A stretch of 64,000 bases of DNA from Variovorax flavidus (GCF_030317145.1 NZ_JASZYE010000002.1:248001-312000); one strand, 5' to 3'; counted from the stretch's first letter, positions 8,681 to 16,601 are shown. Notes: generated by a model not told the origin, from the sequence alone. Numbers and translations are program-made.

Positions 8681-9640
8681 ATGGTCGAACGCACCCTCAC
8701 CGTGCGGGTGGCGCGCATCGCGCGCCAGACGCCGGAGATCCTTTCATTCGAACTCGCGCACCCGGCGGGGCGACCCCTGCCGGGCTACCAGGCCGGCGCG
8801 CACATCGACGTGCACATGCCCGGCGGCTTCTCGCGCCAGTACTCGCTGGCGCGCGCCGACGGCGGCGATGCGTCGACCTACCTGATCGGCGTGAAGCGCG
8901 AGGCCGCGAGCCGCGGCGGCTCGGCCTCGATGCATGCCCGCGTTCGCGAGGGCGACCTGCTGCCCATCAGCGCGCCGCGCAACACCTTTCCGATCCATGC
9001 GGAGGCGAAGCGCCATGTGCTGCTGGCCGGCGGTATCGGCATGACGCCGCTGCTCGCGATGGCGCAGGCGCTGGCGCGCGAGGGCGCCGACTTCGAACTC
9101 TGCCTGTTCGTGCGCAGCGAAGAGCACCTGGCCTTTGCGGACGCCCTGCGCGAGCCGCTGCTCGCGCCGCACGTGCGCGTGCACTTCGACGATGGCGACG
9201 CTTCGCGCAAGATCAACCTGCGCCAACTGCTCGCCGTGCGCCGGCCCGGCACCCACCTGTACGTGTGCGGCCCTGGCGGCTTCATGCAGGCGGTGCGGAA
9301 CGCAGCCGCGCACTGGCCCGAGGACGTGGTGCATGCCGAGTACTTCGCTGCGCCGGCGGACGCGGCGGGCGGCACGGGCAAGCCCTTCGTCCTCCGGTTG
9401 GCGGAGCGCGGCATCACCGTGCCGGTGGCGGGCGACCAGACCGCCGTCGATGCGCTGCACGCCTTCGGCATCGACATTCCGGTGTCGTGCGAACAGGGCC
9501 TGTGCGGCACCTGCGTGGTGGGCTGCGAGGGCGAAGGTGCCGAGCACCGGGATTTCTGCCTCACGCGCAGCGAACGGGCGCACAAGGTCGCGCTGTGTTG
9601 TTCGCGCGCCAAAGGCGACGAGCTGGTGATCGCGTTGTGA
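8681..9640 (+). CDS. Ferredoxin-type oxidoreductase, phthalate dioxygenase reductase/VanB family
   Basis: A 319-residue electron-transfer protein taking electrons from NAD(P)H through flavin to a plant-type [2Fe-2S] cluster. The flavin site is RQYSLAR (about residue 50) and the nucleotide site is GGIGMTPLLAMA (about 113-124). The C-terminal ferredoxin domain has CEQGLCGTC (C-x4-C-x2-C) plus a fourth cysteine downstream. In the VanB/PDR family this protein feeds a Rieske oxygenase or a P450. No such oxygenase gene is present in the operon or the window, which leaves the electron acceptor open: it may be the FAD enzyme upstream or an oxygenase elsewhere. It starts 13 bases after the binding-protein stop. 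Confidence 0.9.
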   Translation: MVERTLTVRVARIARQTPEILSFELAHPAGRPLPGYQAGAHIDVHMPGGFSRQYSLARADGGDASTYLIGVKREAASRGGSASMHARVREGDLLPISAPRNTFPIHAEAKRHVLLAGGIGMTPLLAMAQALAREGADFELCLFVRSEEHLAFADALREPLLAPHVRVHFDDGDASRKINLRQLLAVRRPGTHLYVCGPGGFMQAVRNAAAHWPEDVVHAEYFAAPADAAGGTGKPFVLRLAERGITVPVAGDQTAVDALHAFGIDIPVSCEQGLCGTCVVGCEGEGAEHRDFCLTRSERAHKVALCCSRAKGDELVIAL

Positions 9641-9677
9641 GCCGCACCGGCATTTGCTCTGGCACCATGCACATTCG

Positions 9678-10343
9678 ATGACGACCACACCGAGCACGAC
9701 CGCCCTCGAGGAAGGCCCAGACGCACCCGCGACCCGCGGCCGCGCACGCAAGTACACGCAGGTGCTGGCCGTGATCTACCAGGCCGCGATCGAAGTGTTC
9801 GCGAGCGAGGGCCTCGCCGGCGCATCGACCCAGGCCATCGCCGACAAGGCGGGCCTGTCGAAGCCCCAGCTGCACTACTACATCGAGAGCAAGGAAGCGC
9901 TGTATCGCCAGGTGCTGCAGGACATCGTCAACGACTGGATCGGCGTCTTCGGCTTCAGCGACGAAGCCTTCGGCCCGCGCAAGGTGCTCAGCGACCTGAT
10001 CCGCCGCAAGATGGTCTTCTCGTTCGAGCACCCGCTGCGCTCGCGGATCTTCACCGCCGAGATGATGCGCGGCGCGCCCGTGCTCAAGGCCCTGATGGGC
10101 ACGAGCAAGCAGCGCACGGACCAGGCCGCGGCGGTGATCCGGAACTGGATCAACCAGGGGCTGATGGACCCGGTCGATCCGATGCTGTTCCTCTTCCACC
10201 TCTGGGCGGTGACGCAGTTCTATGCCGACCACGCAACCCAGGTGGCGTTCTTCCGGAACGTGGCGGAGAGCGACGAGAAGGATCAGCGCTACCTGATCGA
10301 GGAAGTGACCGAATTCCTGTTGAAGGGGGCTGGGGTTCGCTAG
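9678..10343 (+). CDS. TetR-family transcriptional regulator (RutR-like)
   Basis: A 221-residue repressor. The N-terminal HTH is ASTQAIADKAGLSKPQLHYY, and the LHYYIESKEALYRQVL continuation and C-terminal domain resemble RutR, the pyrimidine-responsive regulator. ATG at 9678 is preferred over an in-frame TTG at 9654. It ends the creatininase/ABC operon and probably controls it, in line with the two TTGACC-type sites before 3715. About 135 bases of its 3' end are duplicated at 11331-11462, marking the edge of a recent tandem duplication. Its original neighbour was probably the RidA gene now at 13234, because a 3' fragment of RidA lies inside the duplicated unit. Confidence 0.85.
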   Translation: MTTTPSTTALEEGPDAPATRGRARKYTQVLAVIYQAAIEVFASEGLAGASTQAIADKAGLSKPQLHYYIESKEALYRQVLQDIVNDWIGVFGFSDEAFGPRKVLSDLIRRKMVFSFEHPLRSRIFTAEMMRGAPVLKALMGTSKQRTDQAAAVIRNWINQGLMDPVDPMLFLFHLWAVTQFYADHATQVAFFRNVAESDEKDQRYLIEEVTEFLLKGAGVR

Positions 10344-10652
10344 GCATGCGGATGTCGGCGAGCACTTCCGTGATCGTTGGTAGATCGGTTAGGAATGGTC
10401 TGATTGATTCTTGCTGAATCTCTGCGCCAATGGTGAGCTTGCAAGTCACCAAGCAAGGAGAAGCGAAATGTCACGTGAAACGCGATCGGTCCGACCCGAC
10501 GGAGGTCACCCATGATGCGCGGGTTTGCCGCCGTAGGCGACACGCTCCGAGATGGCGGAAGGATCCTTCCTTATGCCTCAAGGCCATTCACCTTCGGCAA
10601 CGCCCGGCATCAAGTCGCGTTGATCGGAGGTCAAGCGTACTGCGAGGCATGC
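10205..10652 (+). repeat. Direct repeat copy A (TetR 3' end to PAAR N-terminus)
   Basis: About 448 bases run from inside the TetR gene through its stop, a 124-base spacer, a 15-codon leader ORF and the first 47 codons of a PAAR gene. It is repeated with few differences at 11331-11770. The copies diverge abruptly after the codons for E-A-C of the PAAR protein. Confidence 0.85.
10468..10515 (+). CDS. Short leader ORF coupled to PAAR start (copy A)
   Basis: This encodes MSRETRSVRPDGGHP. AAGGAG lies a few bases before its ATG, and its TGA overlaps the PAAR ATG as ATGA at 10512-10515. A second strong site, GGAGG, inside it serves the PAAR gene. The same ORF with one residue change (Q for H) occurs at 11587. 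It could be a translational-coupling leader or simply untranslated leader sequence. Confidence 0.35.
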   Translation: MSRETRSVRPDGGHP

Positions 10653-10679
10653 GGCATCTTGCTATGGGAGATCGAGTAA
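10512..10679 (+). pseudogene. Truncated PAAR-domain protein (N-terminal remnant)
   Basis: The first 47 codons (RGFAAVGDTLRDGGRILPYA onward) are nearly identical to the complete PAAR protein at 11631. After the shared C-E-A-C segment it switches to unrelated G-I-L-L-W-E-I-E and stops. A PAAR tip needs roughly 90 residues, so this 55-residue product cannot form the cone that caps a type VI spike. The break coincides with the end of the duplicated DNA. It is best read as a remnant left when the rest of the PAAR gene and its effector were lost from the first cassette. Confidence 0.75.
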
Positions 10680-11008
10680 GAAACGCCGTATGGTCCGTAG
10701 GATATGCAGTGGCTGGGGTCTTTGTGGCGTGGCCATCCGCGCTATTTGCAAGTCGGCTGGCAAGCCGAGTTTCCTGGCCATTGATCGCGCGATGGCACGG
10801 ATGTTGGGACTTCGAGCGCTGCCCCGTCACTTGGTGGGGCTACTTGGCCGCAGGCCTGTTTCTCTTCGGGCCACCACTTGCGTGGGGAATCGTCGGGTAT
10901 TGCCACACTCGTGCGTTCAAGTTCGTCCAGTTTTCTTCATCGGTCATTGCATTGATCGTCGGGACGGTACTTTTCTACATGAGCTTCTATGTCCTCATCG
11001 GCGCGTAG
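10664..11008 (+). CDS. Three-helix membrane protein, candidate orphan immunity protein
   Basis: A 114-residue protein starting MGDRVRNAVWSVGYAVAGVF; its ATG lies inside the 3' end of the truncated PAAR gene. Hydrophobic segments are near residues 8-28, 57-77 and 90-112. It occupies the same position as the 107-residue membrane protein at 12859 in the second cassette (after PAAR and lipase), but I see no convincing sequence similarity between the two. By position it may be an immunity protein for an effector now deleted. No strong ribosome site is visible, so translation may depend on the upstream fragment. Confidence 0.5.
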   Translation: MGDRVRNAVWSVGYAVAGVFVAWPSALFASRLASRVSWPLIARWHGCWDFERCPVTWWGYLAAGLFLFGPPLAWGIVGYCHTRAFKFVQFSSSVIALIVGTVLFYMSFYVLIGA

Positions 11009-11086
11009 CACCAGCGGCAGGCTCGTTCGTTGGCCTGTCTCCCTCTTATCCTGCGGCTACCGCTCGGCTAGCCAAGCCCCTGCCGC

Positions 11087-11289
11087 TCAGTGCCGCGGCA
11101 AGTACATCGTTGCTTCCACCTCGACCAGCACCTCGTCCCCCGGCGAGAAGCGCGACGCCTCCACTACCGTGCTGACCGGCGGCTCGCCCGGATAGAGCAG
11201 GCCGCGCACGCGGTTGTATGGTGCGTAGTCGGGCAGGCGGCGGAAGTACTGCACGAGCTTCACGACGTCGTCCATCGTGCCGCCGTGAT
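11087..11289 (-). pseudogene. 3' fragment of a RidA gene
   Basis: This reads DDVVKLVQYFRRLPDYAPYN through to E-A-T-M-Y-L-P-R-H and a stop. It is almost identical to the last 66 residues of the intact RidA gene at 13234-13692, with only a few substitutions. The 5' two thirds are missing and replaced by unrelated DNA at the junction 11290-11330. It is a duplication remnant and is not expected to be functional. Confidence 0.85.
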
Positions 11290-11330
11290 GTCCAGCGCGC
11301 GATTCGATTGCTCCTCCTTCTCTCTGTCGG

Positions 11331-11462
11331 CGGTGACGCAGTTCTATGCCGACCACGCGACGCAAGTGGCGTTCTTCCGGAACGTGGCGGAAAGCGACGA
11401 GAAAGATCAGCGCTACCTGATCGAGGAAGTGGCGGAGTTTGAAGGGGGCTGGGGTTCGCTAG
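11331..11462 (+). pseudogene. 3' fragment of the TetR gene (duplication copy B)
   Basis: This repeats the last part of the regulator gene ending at 10343 (VTQFYADHATQVAFFRNVAE in the first copy). Near the end, a short deletion of bases present in copy A puts the tail out of the original frame. No start codon or ribosome site precedes it. It marks the left edge of the second cassette. Confidence 0.85.
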
Positions 11463-11586
11463 GCATGCGGATCTCGGCGAGCACTTCCGTGATCGTTGGT
11501 GGATCGTTAGGAATGGTCTGATTTGATTCCTGCTGAATCTCTGCGCCAATGGTGAGCTTGCAAGTCACCAAGCAGGGAGAAGCGAA

Positions 11587-11634
11587 ATGTCACGTGAAAC
11601 GCGATCGGTCCGACCCGACGGAGGTCAGCCATGA
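11587..11634 (+). CDS. Short leader ORF coupled to PAAR start (copy B)
   Basis: This encodes MSRETRSVRPDGGQP with AGGGAG upstream, and its TGA overlaps the PAAR ATG at 11631. It is the same arrangement as at 10468. One base change alters a single residue between copies. Confidence 0.35.
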   Translation: MSRETRSVRPDGGQP

Positions 11635-12176
11635 TGCGCAGGTTTGCCGCCGTAGGCGACACGCTCCGAGATGGCGGGAGGATCCTTCCTTATGCCTCAA
11701 GACCATTTACGTTCGGGGACGCCCGGCATCAAGTTGCGCTGATCGGAGGTCAAGCGTACTGCGAGGCATGCAACAGCATCGGCACGATTGCAAAGACAGG
11801 CGGGCCTCGGCGCTTGAAGTTCATGGGCGAAGCTGCCCTCGATGGCGATGTCGTCCTATGCCATTGCCCCAGTCCGCCGCCGATCGTCGCCAAGCTCGCG
11901 GGCGAAGCTTGGTATGAGGACATGGGGGGCGGCAACGATGCTGTAGACAGGATCTCGCCGGCTCAAAACATACTTCCGGCTTCAAGCCCTCGATTCGACC
12001 AGCAGATCCAAATTCTCAACGAAGGAACAGGCTTGCCGCTAGCGCGGATACGGTATCGATTGACGGGTGCGGACGGAACGTTCGAGGGGCGGACCGACGA
12101 CCAGGGCATGACTGAACGGGTGTCATGCGACTACGACGCCACTATCACCCTCGAGATATTCGGGGAGGATGCCTGA
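11631..12176 (+). CDS. PAAR-domain protein with C-terminal extension (type VI secretion spike tip)
   Basis: A 181-residue protein. Residues 1-95 form a PAAR-like domain: AAVGDTLRDGGRIL, a Cys pair in YCEACNSIG, then ALDGDVVLCHCPSPPPIVA. PAAR proteins sharpen the VgrG spike and carry effectors. The C-terminal part (QIQILNEGTGLPLARIRYRL, EGRTDDQGMTERV) looks like the small beta-sandwich often found behind PAAR tips in Burkholderiales; it may dock the effector encoded next. ATG at 11631 has GGAGGT upstream. The stop TGA (12174-12176) shares a base with the lipase ATG. No VgrG, Hcp or structural type VI genes are in this window, so this is an orphan effector cassette. Confidence 0.8.
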   Translation: MMRRFAAVGDTLRDGGRILPYASRPFTFGDARHQVALIGGQAYCEACNSIGTIAKTGGPRRLKFMGEAALDGDVVLCHCPSPPPIVAKLAGEAWYEDMGGGNDAVDRISPAQNILPASSPRFDQQIQILNEGTGLPLARIRYRLTGADGTFEGRTDDQGMTERVSCDYDATITLEIFGEDA

Positions 12177-12862
12177 TGCTGCCAATCAGAACGTTGCAAG
12201 TACGGTTGACCCCGCTGGAAGACCGGGCGCCCTTGAAAGCATATGTCGCGAGACCGCGCGGCACTGTGTATCGGGGCGGCGCGGGTCTGGACGGTAGCTA
12301 TATTTCCCTCACCGCGACGGCATTTCAACGCGCCGGAATTTCCGCCTTCAATCTCGGACAGACAAACACCGCGACCAAGACACTTCTGGGTGATGCCGGA
12401 ATGTTTATCGATGCGCTGCGCGCGGGACTTACCATTCGCTACGAAGATGACGAAGAGTGGGTTATTGCTTCCGGCATGACCAGTGAAGCAGCACAGTTCA
12501 ATCTCATCGGTTACTCCTATGGATCGCTGCTGGCCGCTCAGACCGCGTACTTTTACGCTAGACGCAAGCACATCGTGGACCACCTTGTACTGATCGGAAG
12601 TCCAATCGATGCTTCCTTCTTGTCCAATCTGCGGGCCAATCGATGCATCCGAAAGGTCATTGCTATCGACCTTAAGGAGTATGGCGACCCAATCTATGCA
12701 GGGATATCGCAAGTAGATTTGATCGCCGCTGCTCCCATACTAGGTAAACAAATGATGGGGAACGGGGGCGAAGGACACTTTTACTACGCTCACGCGACTC
12801 GCGATCTGACAGAAAGGCTGAATCGACTGGCAGCACGTATCGTCGCCGAGGGATTAAGGTGA
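12176..12862 (+). CDS. Alpha/beta-hydrolase, predicted type VI lipase effector
   Basis: A 228-residue hydrolase with nucleophile elbow GYSYGS (about residues 116-121, within FNLIGYSYGSLLAAQ). A later histidine in GEGHFYYAH and an acidic residue in VIAIDLKEYGDP could complete the triad. Position between a PAAR protein and a small membrane protein is the arrangement of type VI lipase effectors that attack prey membranes. It has no signal peptide, as expected for type VI cargo. The start overlaps the PAAR stop (TGATG) and the end overlaps the next GTG start (GTGA), so the three genes are translationally coupled. Lipase rather than esterase or peptidase activity is an inference. Confidence 0.68.
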   Translation: MLPIRTLQVRLTPLEDRAPLKAYVARPRGTVYRGGAGLDGSYISLTATAFQRAGISAFNLGQTNTATKTLLGDAGMFIDALRAGLTIRYEDDEEWVIASGMTSEAAQFNLIGYSYGSLLAAQTAYFYARRKHIVDHLVLIGSPIDASFLSNLRANRCIRKVIAIDLKEYGDPIYAGISQVDLIAAAPILGKQMMGNGGEGHFYYAHATRDLTERLNRLAARIVAEGLR

Positions 12863-13182
12863 CGATCCCACGCCGGGCACTACTATGGCCTGCGGTCGCG
12901 CTTCCCAGTTCGTTGGTTGGCCTGTCACTCTATTACCTGATAGCAAGGCCAACGAAAGATGATTTCTTTGTCGGGCCAGTTGGCCTCTTCACGGGGATTG
13001 TGCTGATGATCGACGCGGTGATTGCGTTGATCGGGCTCTTTGGCTTCTGCTATCTGCATTTCGCCAGTCCAACCGATCGCCGGCAACATTGGGCAATCGC
13101 GGCGCTAAGCATCACTGCCTCAGCCGCTGCCTATGGGATAGCGATGCACATTCTCAGCCTCTGCTACAAGATGGTGGGATGA
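12859..13182 (+). CDS. Three-helix membrane protein, candidate immunity protein
   Basis: A 107-residue protein with hydrophobic segments at about residues 8-27, 38-68 and 80-104. It starts with GTG at 12859, overlapping the lipase stop. A membrane protein coupled directly behind a lipase-like type VI effector is a reasonable immunity candidate, because it would sit where the toxin acts. No family is recognised. The functional call rests on position alone. Confidence 0.6.
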   Translation: MTIPRRALLWPAVALPSSLVGLSLYYLIARPTKDDFFVGPVGLFTGIVLMIDAVIALIGLFGFCYLHFASPTDRRQHWAIAALSITASAAAYGIAMHILSLCYKMVG

Positions 13183-13233
13183 ATCGCCAGGCAGGCGCCT
13201 AGTAAAGAGCCGCGGCCGCCACGCCCCTTTCGT

Positions 13234-13692
13234 TCAATGCTGCGGCAAATACATCGTCGCCTCCACCTCGACCAGCACCTCGTCCCCCGGCAGGAAGCGT
13301 GACACTTCCACCACCGTGCTGACCGGCGGCTCGCCCGGATAGAACAGGCCACGCACGCGGTTGTAGGGCGCGTAGTCGGGCAGGCGGCGGAAGTACTGCA
13401 CCAGCTTCACGACGTCGTCCATCGTGCCGCCGTGCTCGGCCGCGATCTGGCGAATGCGTTCGAGCACGAACCAGCTCTGCGCCACGATCGCAGCCTCGAA
13501 GATGTCGACCGACATCTGGCCCGTCGCGTAGCCCAGCCCCCGCAAGGCCTCGCGCGCCGCTTCGGGGATGTCCTCGTAGCTGGAAACAGCGCGGCGCGTC
13601 GACGGATCGACTGCCACCACGCCGCTCATGAAGACGAAGTCGCCCACGCGCCTGGCGGCTGCGTAGTTGGCCATCGGTTTGCCCATGCTCAT
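13234..13692 (-). CDS. RidA-family protein (reactive enamine/imine deaminase)
   Basis: A 152-residue RidA/YjgF/Rut-family trimeric protein. Such proteins hydrolyse reactive enamines or imines, or act in ring-cleavage pathways such as RutC. The C-terminal part LFYPGEPPVSTVVEVSRFLP resembles the conserved RidA block, though the classical R-x-A-x-x-V is altered to R-G-L-F, so catalysis may differ. It starts at 13692, overlapping the amidohydrolase stop at 13689 by 4 bases; both belong to the minus-strand tetronate operon. Its 3' end was copied with the type VI cassette (fragment at 11087). Confidence 0.85.
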   Translation of the reverse strand: MSMGKPMANYAAARRVGDFVFMSGVVAVDPSTRRAVSSYEDIPEAAREALRGLGYATGQMSVDIFEAAIVAQSWFVLERIRQIAAEHGGTMDDVVKLVQYFRRLPDYAPYNRVRGLFYPGEPPVSTVVEVSRFLPGDEVLVEVEATMYLPQH

Positions 13693-14879
13693 TCGGTGTG
13701 CTCCAGAGTGCGGCCTGCGCGGATGACGGTGCGTCGCCGCCCGCGCGGGTCCAGAAGTTCATATTCGTCGGCCGCGGCCAGCAGCACGAAGTCTGCCGGG
13801 CAGCCTGGCGCGATGCGGCCGTCCCACGCCAGTCCCAGCGCCCTGGCAGGACTGACGGTGATGGTGTCGAGCCAGTCGGCGGCTGGCGCCAGGTGGCCCA
13901 TCTGCACGCCGAGGCCGAAGGTCTCGACGAGGTCGTAACTGCCGTAGGGGTAGAAGGCGTCCTGCACGTTGTCGGTGCCCAGGCTCGCGCGCAGGCCGTG
14001 CGCTGCGGCTTCGCGGATGCGCGTGATGCCGCGTTGTACCGGCGTGCGGTTCCATGCGCCCTGCAGGTAGAGATTGGTGGTGGGCAGGGCGATGAGGTGG
14101 ATGCCCGCCTGCGCGCACAGCGCCAAGGTCGCGTTGGCGGTCGTGTCGTCCTGCACGGAGAGCGAGCACGCGTGGCCGCAAGTCACGCGGCCGTGCAGGC
14201 CCCGCGCGATCGCAAGCTGCGCGATGGTGCGCAGCCCGGTCGCCTCCACGTCCAGGCCTTCGTCGACATGGAAGTCGAGCGCCAGCCCGTATTCCTGCGC
14301 CAGATCGAACACGCGCCCGAGCTTGTGCACGATGCCGTCGTTGCGATAGACGAAGGCACCGAGCACGCCGCCCGCGCGCTTGACCGTTTGCGCGACGCGC
14401 TCGCTGGCCGCGAGGTCGGCAAACACGTCGAGCGGCGTGAGCGCGACGAACTGCAGTTCGACACGGCCACGCAATTCGTCGCGCAGCGCCTCGAAGACCG
14501 CGAGCGAGACCGGCGCCTCGGCGCCGCCCCAGTCCAGGTGCGTTCGCAAGGCGCGCGTGCCGGCGAACCACGCTTCGCGCAAGGCGCGCTGCATGCGCGT
14601 GCGCAGGCTGTCGGCGGTCCAGTGCGCGCGATGCGCGGCCATGCGTTCGATGGCGGCGAAGAGATTGCCCTCGGCGGCACCGACTTCGCGCACGGTGTAG
14701 TTCTTGTCGATGTGGGCGTGCGCGTCCACCAGGCCGCTGAGCAGGGTGCCCCGCGCAGCCTGCGTGCTGGGCTCGATGGCCGCAACGCTGGCGCCGGCGA
14801 GCGTGACGTCGAACACATCGCCACCGCCCGCCGCGAAACCTTGCAGGCGCGGCGGGATGCGTACCGCTTCGAGCTTCAT
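13689..14879 (-). CDS. Amidohydrolase, cytosine-deaminase-like
   Basis: A 396-residue metal-dependent hydrolase of the amidohydrolase superfamily, closest in pattern to cytosine deaminase. Metal and catalytic motifs are HAHIDK near residue 63, FHVDEG, CGHACSL and a late SLGTDNVQD aspartate. ATG at 14879 overlaps the otnI stop as ATGA, and a longer upstream frame lies inside otnI. It probably deaminates or opens a cyclic nitrogen compound. Its coupling to tetronate genes and RidA suggests that a nitrogen-containing precursor is hydrolysed and fed into the four-carbon sugar-acid route. The substrate is unknown. Confidence 0.82.
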   Translation of the reverse strand: MKLEAVRIPPRLQGFAAGGGDVFDVTLAGASVAAIEPSTQAARGTLLSGLVDAHAHIDKNYTVREVGAAEGNLFAAIERMAAHRAHWTADSLRTRMQRALREAWFAGTRALRTHLDWGGAEAPVSLAVFEALRDELRGRVELQFVALTPLDVFADLAASERVAQTVKRAGGVLGAFVYRNDGIVHKLGRVFDLAQEYGLALDFHVDEGLDVEATGLRTIAQLAIARGLHGRVTCGHACSLSVQDDTTANATLALCAQAGIHLIALPTTNLYLQGAWNRTPVQRGITRIREAAAHGLRASLGTDNVQDAFYPYGSYDLVETFGLGVQMGHLAPAADWLDTITVSPARALGLAWDGRIAPGCPADFVLLAAADEYELLDPRGRRRTVIRAGRTLEHTE

Positions 14880-15700
14880 GCGCCCGACGTGCGCGGCAGC
14901 GACCGCAGCCAAGCGAGCCCGTCGGAGGTGCCACGGGCCACGGCGCCGCGACGCGGCCGGTACTCGCAGCCGACCCAGCCTTCCCAGCCGCATTGCGCGG
15001 ACACCTCGTCGATCACGTCGAAGAGATAGGGATGGTTCAGCTCCCCGATGTCCGGCTCGTTCCGGTCCGGCACGCCCGCGATCTGGAAATGCCCGACGCG
15101 GCCCGTGGGCAGGTACTTGCGGATCTTCATCGCGACGTCGCCCTCGACGATCTGACAGTGGTAGAGGTCCATCTGCACCTGCACGTTCAGCGCGCCCACG
15201 GCTTCGACGATCTCGTGCGCGTGGTCCTGCCGGTTCAGGAAGAAACGGGGGATGTCGCGTGTGTTGATCGGCTCGATCAGCAGATCGAGCCCGGCCTTCG
15301 CCGCCTCGATTGCAGCCCAGCGCAGGTTGTCGAGATAGGTCGGCTGTACGGCGTCGCGCTCCATGCCCCCCGGCACGAGTCCGGCCATCACGTGGATGCG
15401 CGGGCACGACAGCGCGGCGGCATAGTCGATCGCCTTCAGGATGCCTTCGCGAAACTCCGCCTCGCGCCCAGGCAGGCACGCGAGGCCGCGCTCGCCCCGC
15501 TCCCAGTCACCCGGCGGCCCGTTGAACAGCACCTGCTGCAACCCATTGGCCGACAGCCGCGCCGCCAGTTCCCGCTGTTCGTAGGCATAAGGAAACAGAT
15601 ACTCGACAGCCCGAAACCCATCCTTGGCGGCAGCTTCAAAGCGATCCAGAAAATCAAGCTCCGGATAGAGCATCGAAAGATTGGCAGCAAATCGAGGCAT
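14876..15700 (-). CDS. otnI: 2-oxo-tetronate isomerase (hydroxypyruvate isomerase family)
   Basis: A 274-residue TIM-barrel isomerase of the Hyi/OtnI family, which interconverts 2-oxo- and 3-oxo-tetronate in four-carbon acid sugar catabolism. It starts [20 protein letters not shown], a typical N-terminus. Metal-site segments include [13 protein letters not shown] and [12 protein letters not shown], ending in [11 protein letters not shown]. The otnC, otnK and ltnD homologues in the same operon support otnI rather than plain hydroxypyruvate isomerase. Its stop overlaps the amidohydrolase start. A conserved intergenic element separates it from otnC. Confidence 0.88.
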   Translation of the reverse strand: MPRFAANLSMLYPELDFLDRFEAAAKDGFRAVEYLFPYAYEQRELAARLSANGLQQVLFNGPPGDWERGERGLACLPGREAEFREGILKAIDYAAALSCPRIHVMAGLVPGGMERDAVQPTYLDNLRWAAIEAAKAGLDLLIEPINTRDIPRFFLNRQDHAHEIVEAVGALNVQVQMDLYHCQIVEGDVAMKIRKYLPTGRVGHFQIAGVPDRNEPDIGELNHPYLFDVIDEVSAQCGWEGWVGCEYRPRRGAVARGTSDGLAWLRSLPRTSGA

Positions 15701-15740
15701 TCAAAAACTCCACAGATCAAAGGCGCCGCGGCGCCACAAA

Positions 15741-15840
15741 ATTCCAGAAATGCCGCGGACCCGGCTCCGCCGGTCCGCAGGCGTTGCCCCCCAAAGGGGG
15801 GTGCCCGAGCCACACGCAGTGGGCGAGGCTGGGGGGGGTA
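15741..15840 (-). repeat. Dispersed palindromic intergenic element, copy 1
   Basis: The element contains C-G-rich inverted repeats (CCGGCTCCGCCGG; CCCCCC-AAA-GGGGGG), then CACACGCAGTGGGCGAGGCT and a G run. The G run ends three bases before the otnC stop codon at 15842-15844, so in the sense of otnC the element starts right after the stop. Related copies are at 51774 and 62812, with a divergent one at 16520. Confidence 0.75.
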
Positions 15841-15841
15841 T

Positions 15842-16516
15842 TCACCATCGACTGCCGAAGTTGCGCCGCAGGTCGTTGATCTGGGTCGGGCCCAGGGGTT
15901 CGGGCGGGCTCCTGTTCGCCTGGCTGGATAAGAGCCAGACCTTGGCAGTTTCTTCCAGCTCTTCCAGCACGGCCATCGCGGCAGCAGGTGTGTCGTGCCA
16001 GACGTTGGGGCCGAGACGGTCGAGCATCACGGCGCGCAGCGGCGTGCCTTGCGCACCGTAGCGCTCGATGGTCTGCGCGACCAGCGCCGCGGCTTCGGGT
16101 GCGCCCGGGCGGTGATAGGGAATCACCGGCACGTGGCCGACCTTCATCACGAAATACGGCGTGATCGGCGGGAGCAGCTCCGCGCCCGGCGCGTTCAGCG
16201 TGAGCGCGACGCAGTGCGTGCTGTGGGTGTGGATCACGCAGCGCGTGCCCGGATCGAACTGGGTGGCCGCGCCGTAGATGCGGGCGTGCAGGGCAATCGT
16301 CTTGCTGGCAAGGTCGCCATGGGTCTGGTGCAGATGAGCGTCGAGCCGCGCGAGCTTTGCGGGATCGAGAAAGCCGAGGCAGGCGTCGGTGGGCGTGATC
16401 AGGAAGCCGTGGTCGAGCCGGATGCTGATGTTCCCGGCCGTGGCGTGCACATAGCCGCGCTCGAAGAGACTGCGGCCGATGCGGCAGATTTCCTCTCTTG
16501 CGTGGCTCTCGTTCAT
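15842..16516 (-). CDS. otnC: 3-oxo-tetronate 4-phosphate decarboxylase (class II aldolase family)
   Basis: A 224-residue zinc-dependent class II aldolase/epimerase-fold enzyme. OtnC decarboxylates 3-oxo-tetronate 4-phosphate to dihydroxyacetone phosphate. The family markers are HATAGNISIR near the N-terminus, zinc ligands in HTHSTHCVAL, and a third histidine in VIPYHRPG. ATG at 16516 begins NESHAREEICRIGRSLFERG, the conserved start. The gene lies between otnK and otnI, each side separated by a G/C-rich palindromic element, all on the minus strand. Confidence 0.88.
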   Translation of the reverse strand: MNESHAREEICRIGRSLFERGYVHATAGNISIRLDHGFLITPTDACLGFLDPAKLARLDAHLHQTHGDLASKTIALHARIYGAATQFDPGTRCVIHTHSTHCVALTLNAPGAELLPPITPYFVMKVGHVPVIPYHRPGAPEAAALVAQTIERYGAQGTPLRAVMLDRLGPNVWHDTPAAAMAVLEELEETAKVWLLSSQANRSPPEPLGPTQINDLRRNFGSRW

Positions 16517-16519
16517 CAG

Positions 16520-16600
16520 TGCCCGCCCGGCCGCCCGAAGGGCACTGAGCGCCCCCTCGGGGGGCAGCGATACACGAAATGACGAGCGTGGGGGCAGTGC
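16520..16600 (-). repeat. Dispersed palindromic intergenic element, divergent copy
   Basis: GCCCCCTCGGGGGGC is a near-perfect hairpin, followed by ACACGAAATGACGAGCGTGG. The closing G run ends about seven bases from the otnK stop at 16602. It has the same position and orientation logic as the copies at 15741, 51774 and 62812, but a shorter left arm. Confidence 0.65.
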
Positions 16601-16601
16601 A

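Larger units (their letters stand above)
11331..11770 (+). repeat. Direct repeat copy B (TetR 3' end to PAAR N-terminus)
   Basis: Partner of 10205-10652. The two repeats start 1126 bases apart, and copy B continues into an intact PAAR gene. A unique 41-base junction (11290-11330) separates it from the RidA fragment of the first unit. Confidence 0.85.

Noticed and set aside
10430..11008. Longer start for the 114-residue membrane protein, giving 192 residues
   Set aside because: The extra N-terminal part reads through the leader ORF and PAAR remnant in another frame. The same frame continues as nonsense in the second copy (11549-11917), so only the part from 10664 looks like a protein.
11290..11330. 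An insertion-sequence scar at the duplication junction
   Set aside because: The 41 unique bases show no terminal inverted repeats or target-site duplication that I can recognise. Unequal recombination explains the junction as well.
10664..13182. Homology between the two small membrane proteins of the type VI cassettes
   Set aside because: They have similar size and helix number, but I could not align more than scattered hydrophobic residues. I kept them as positional equivalents only.
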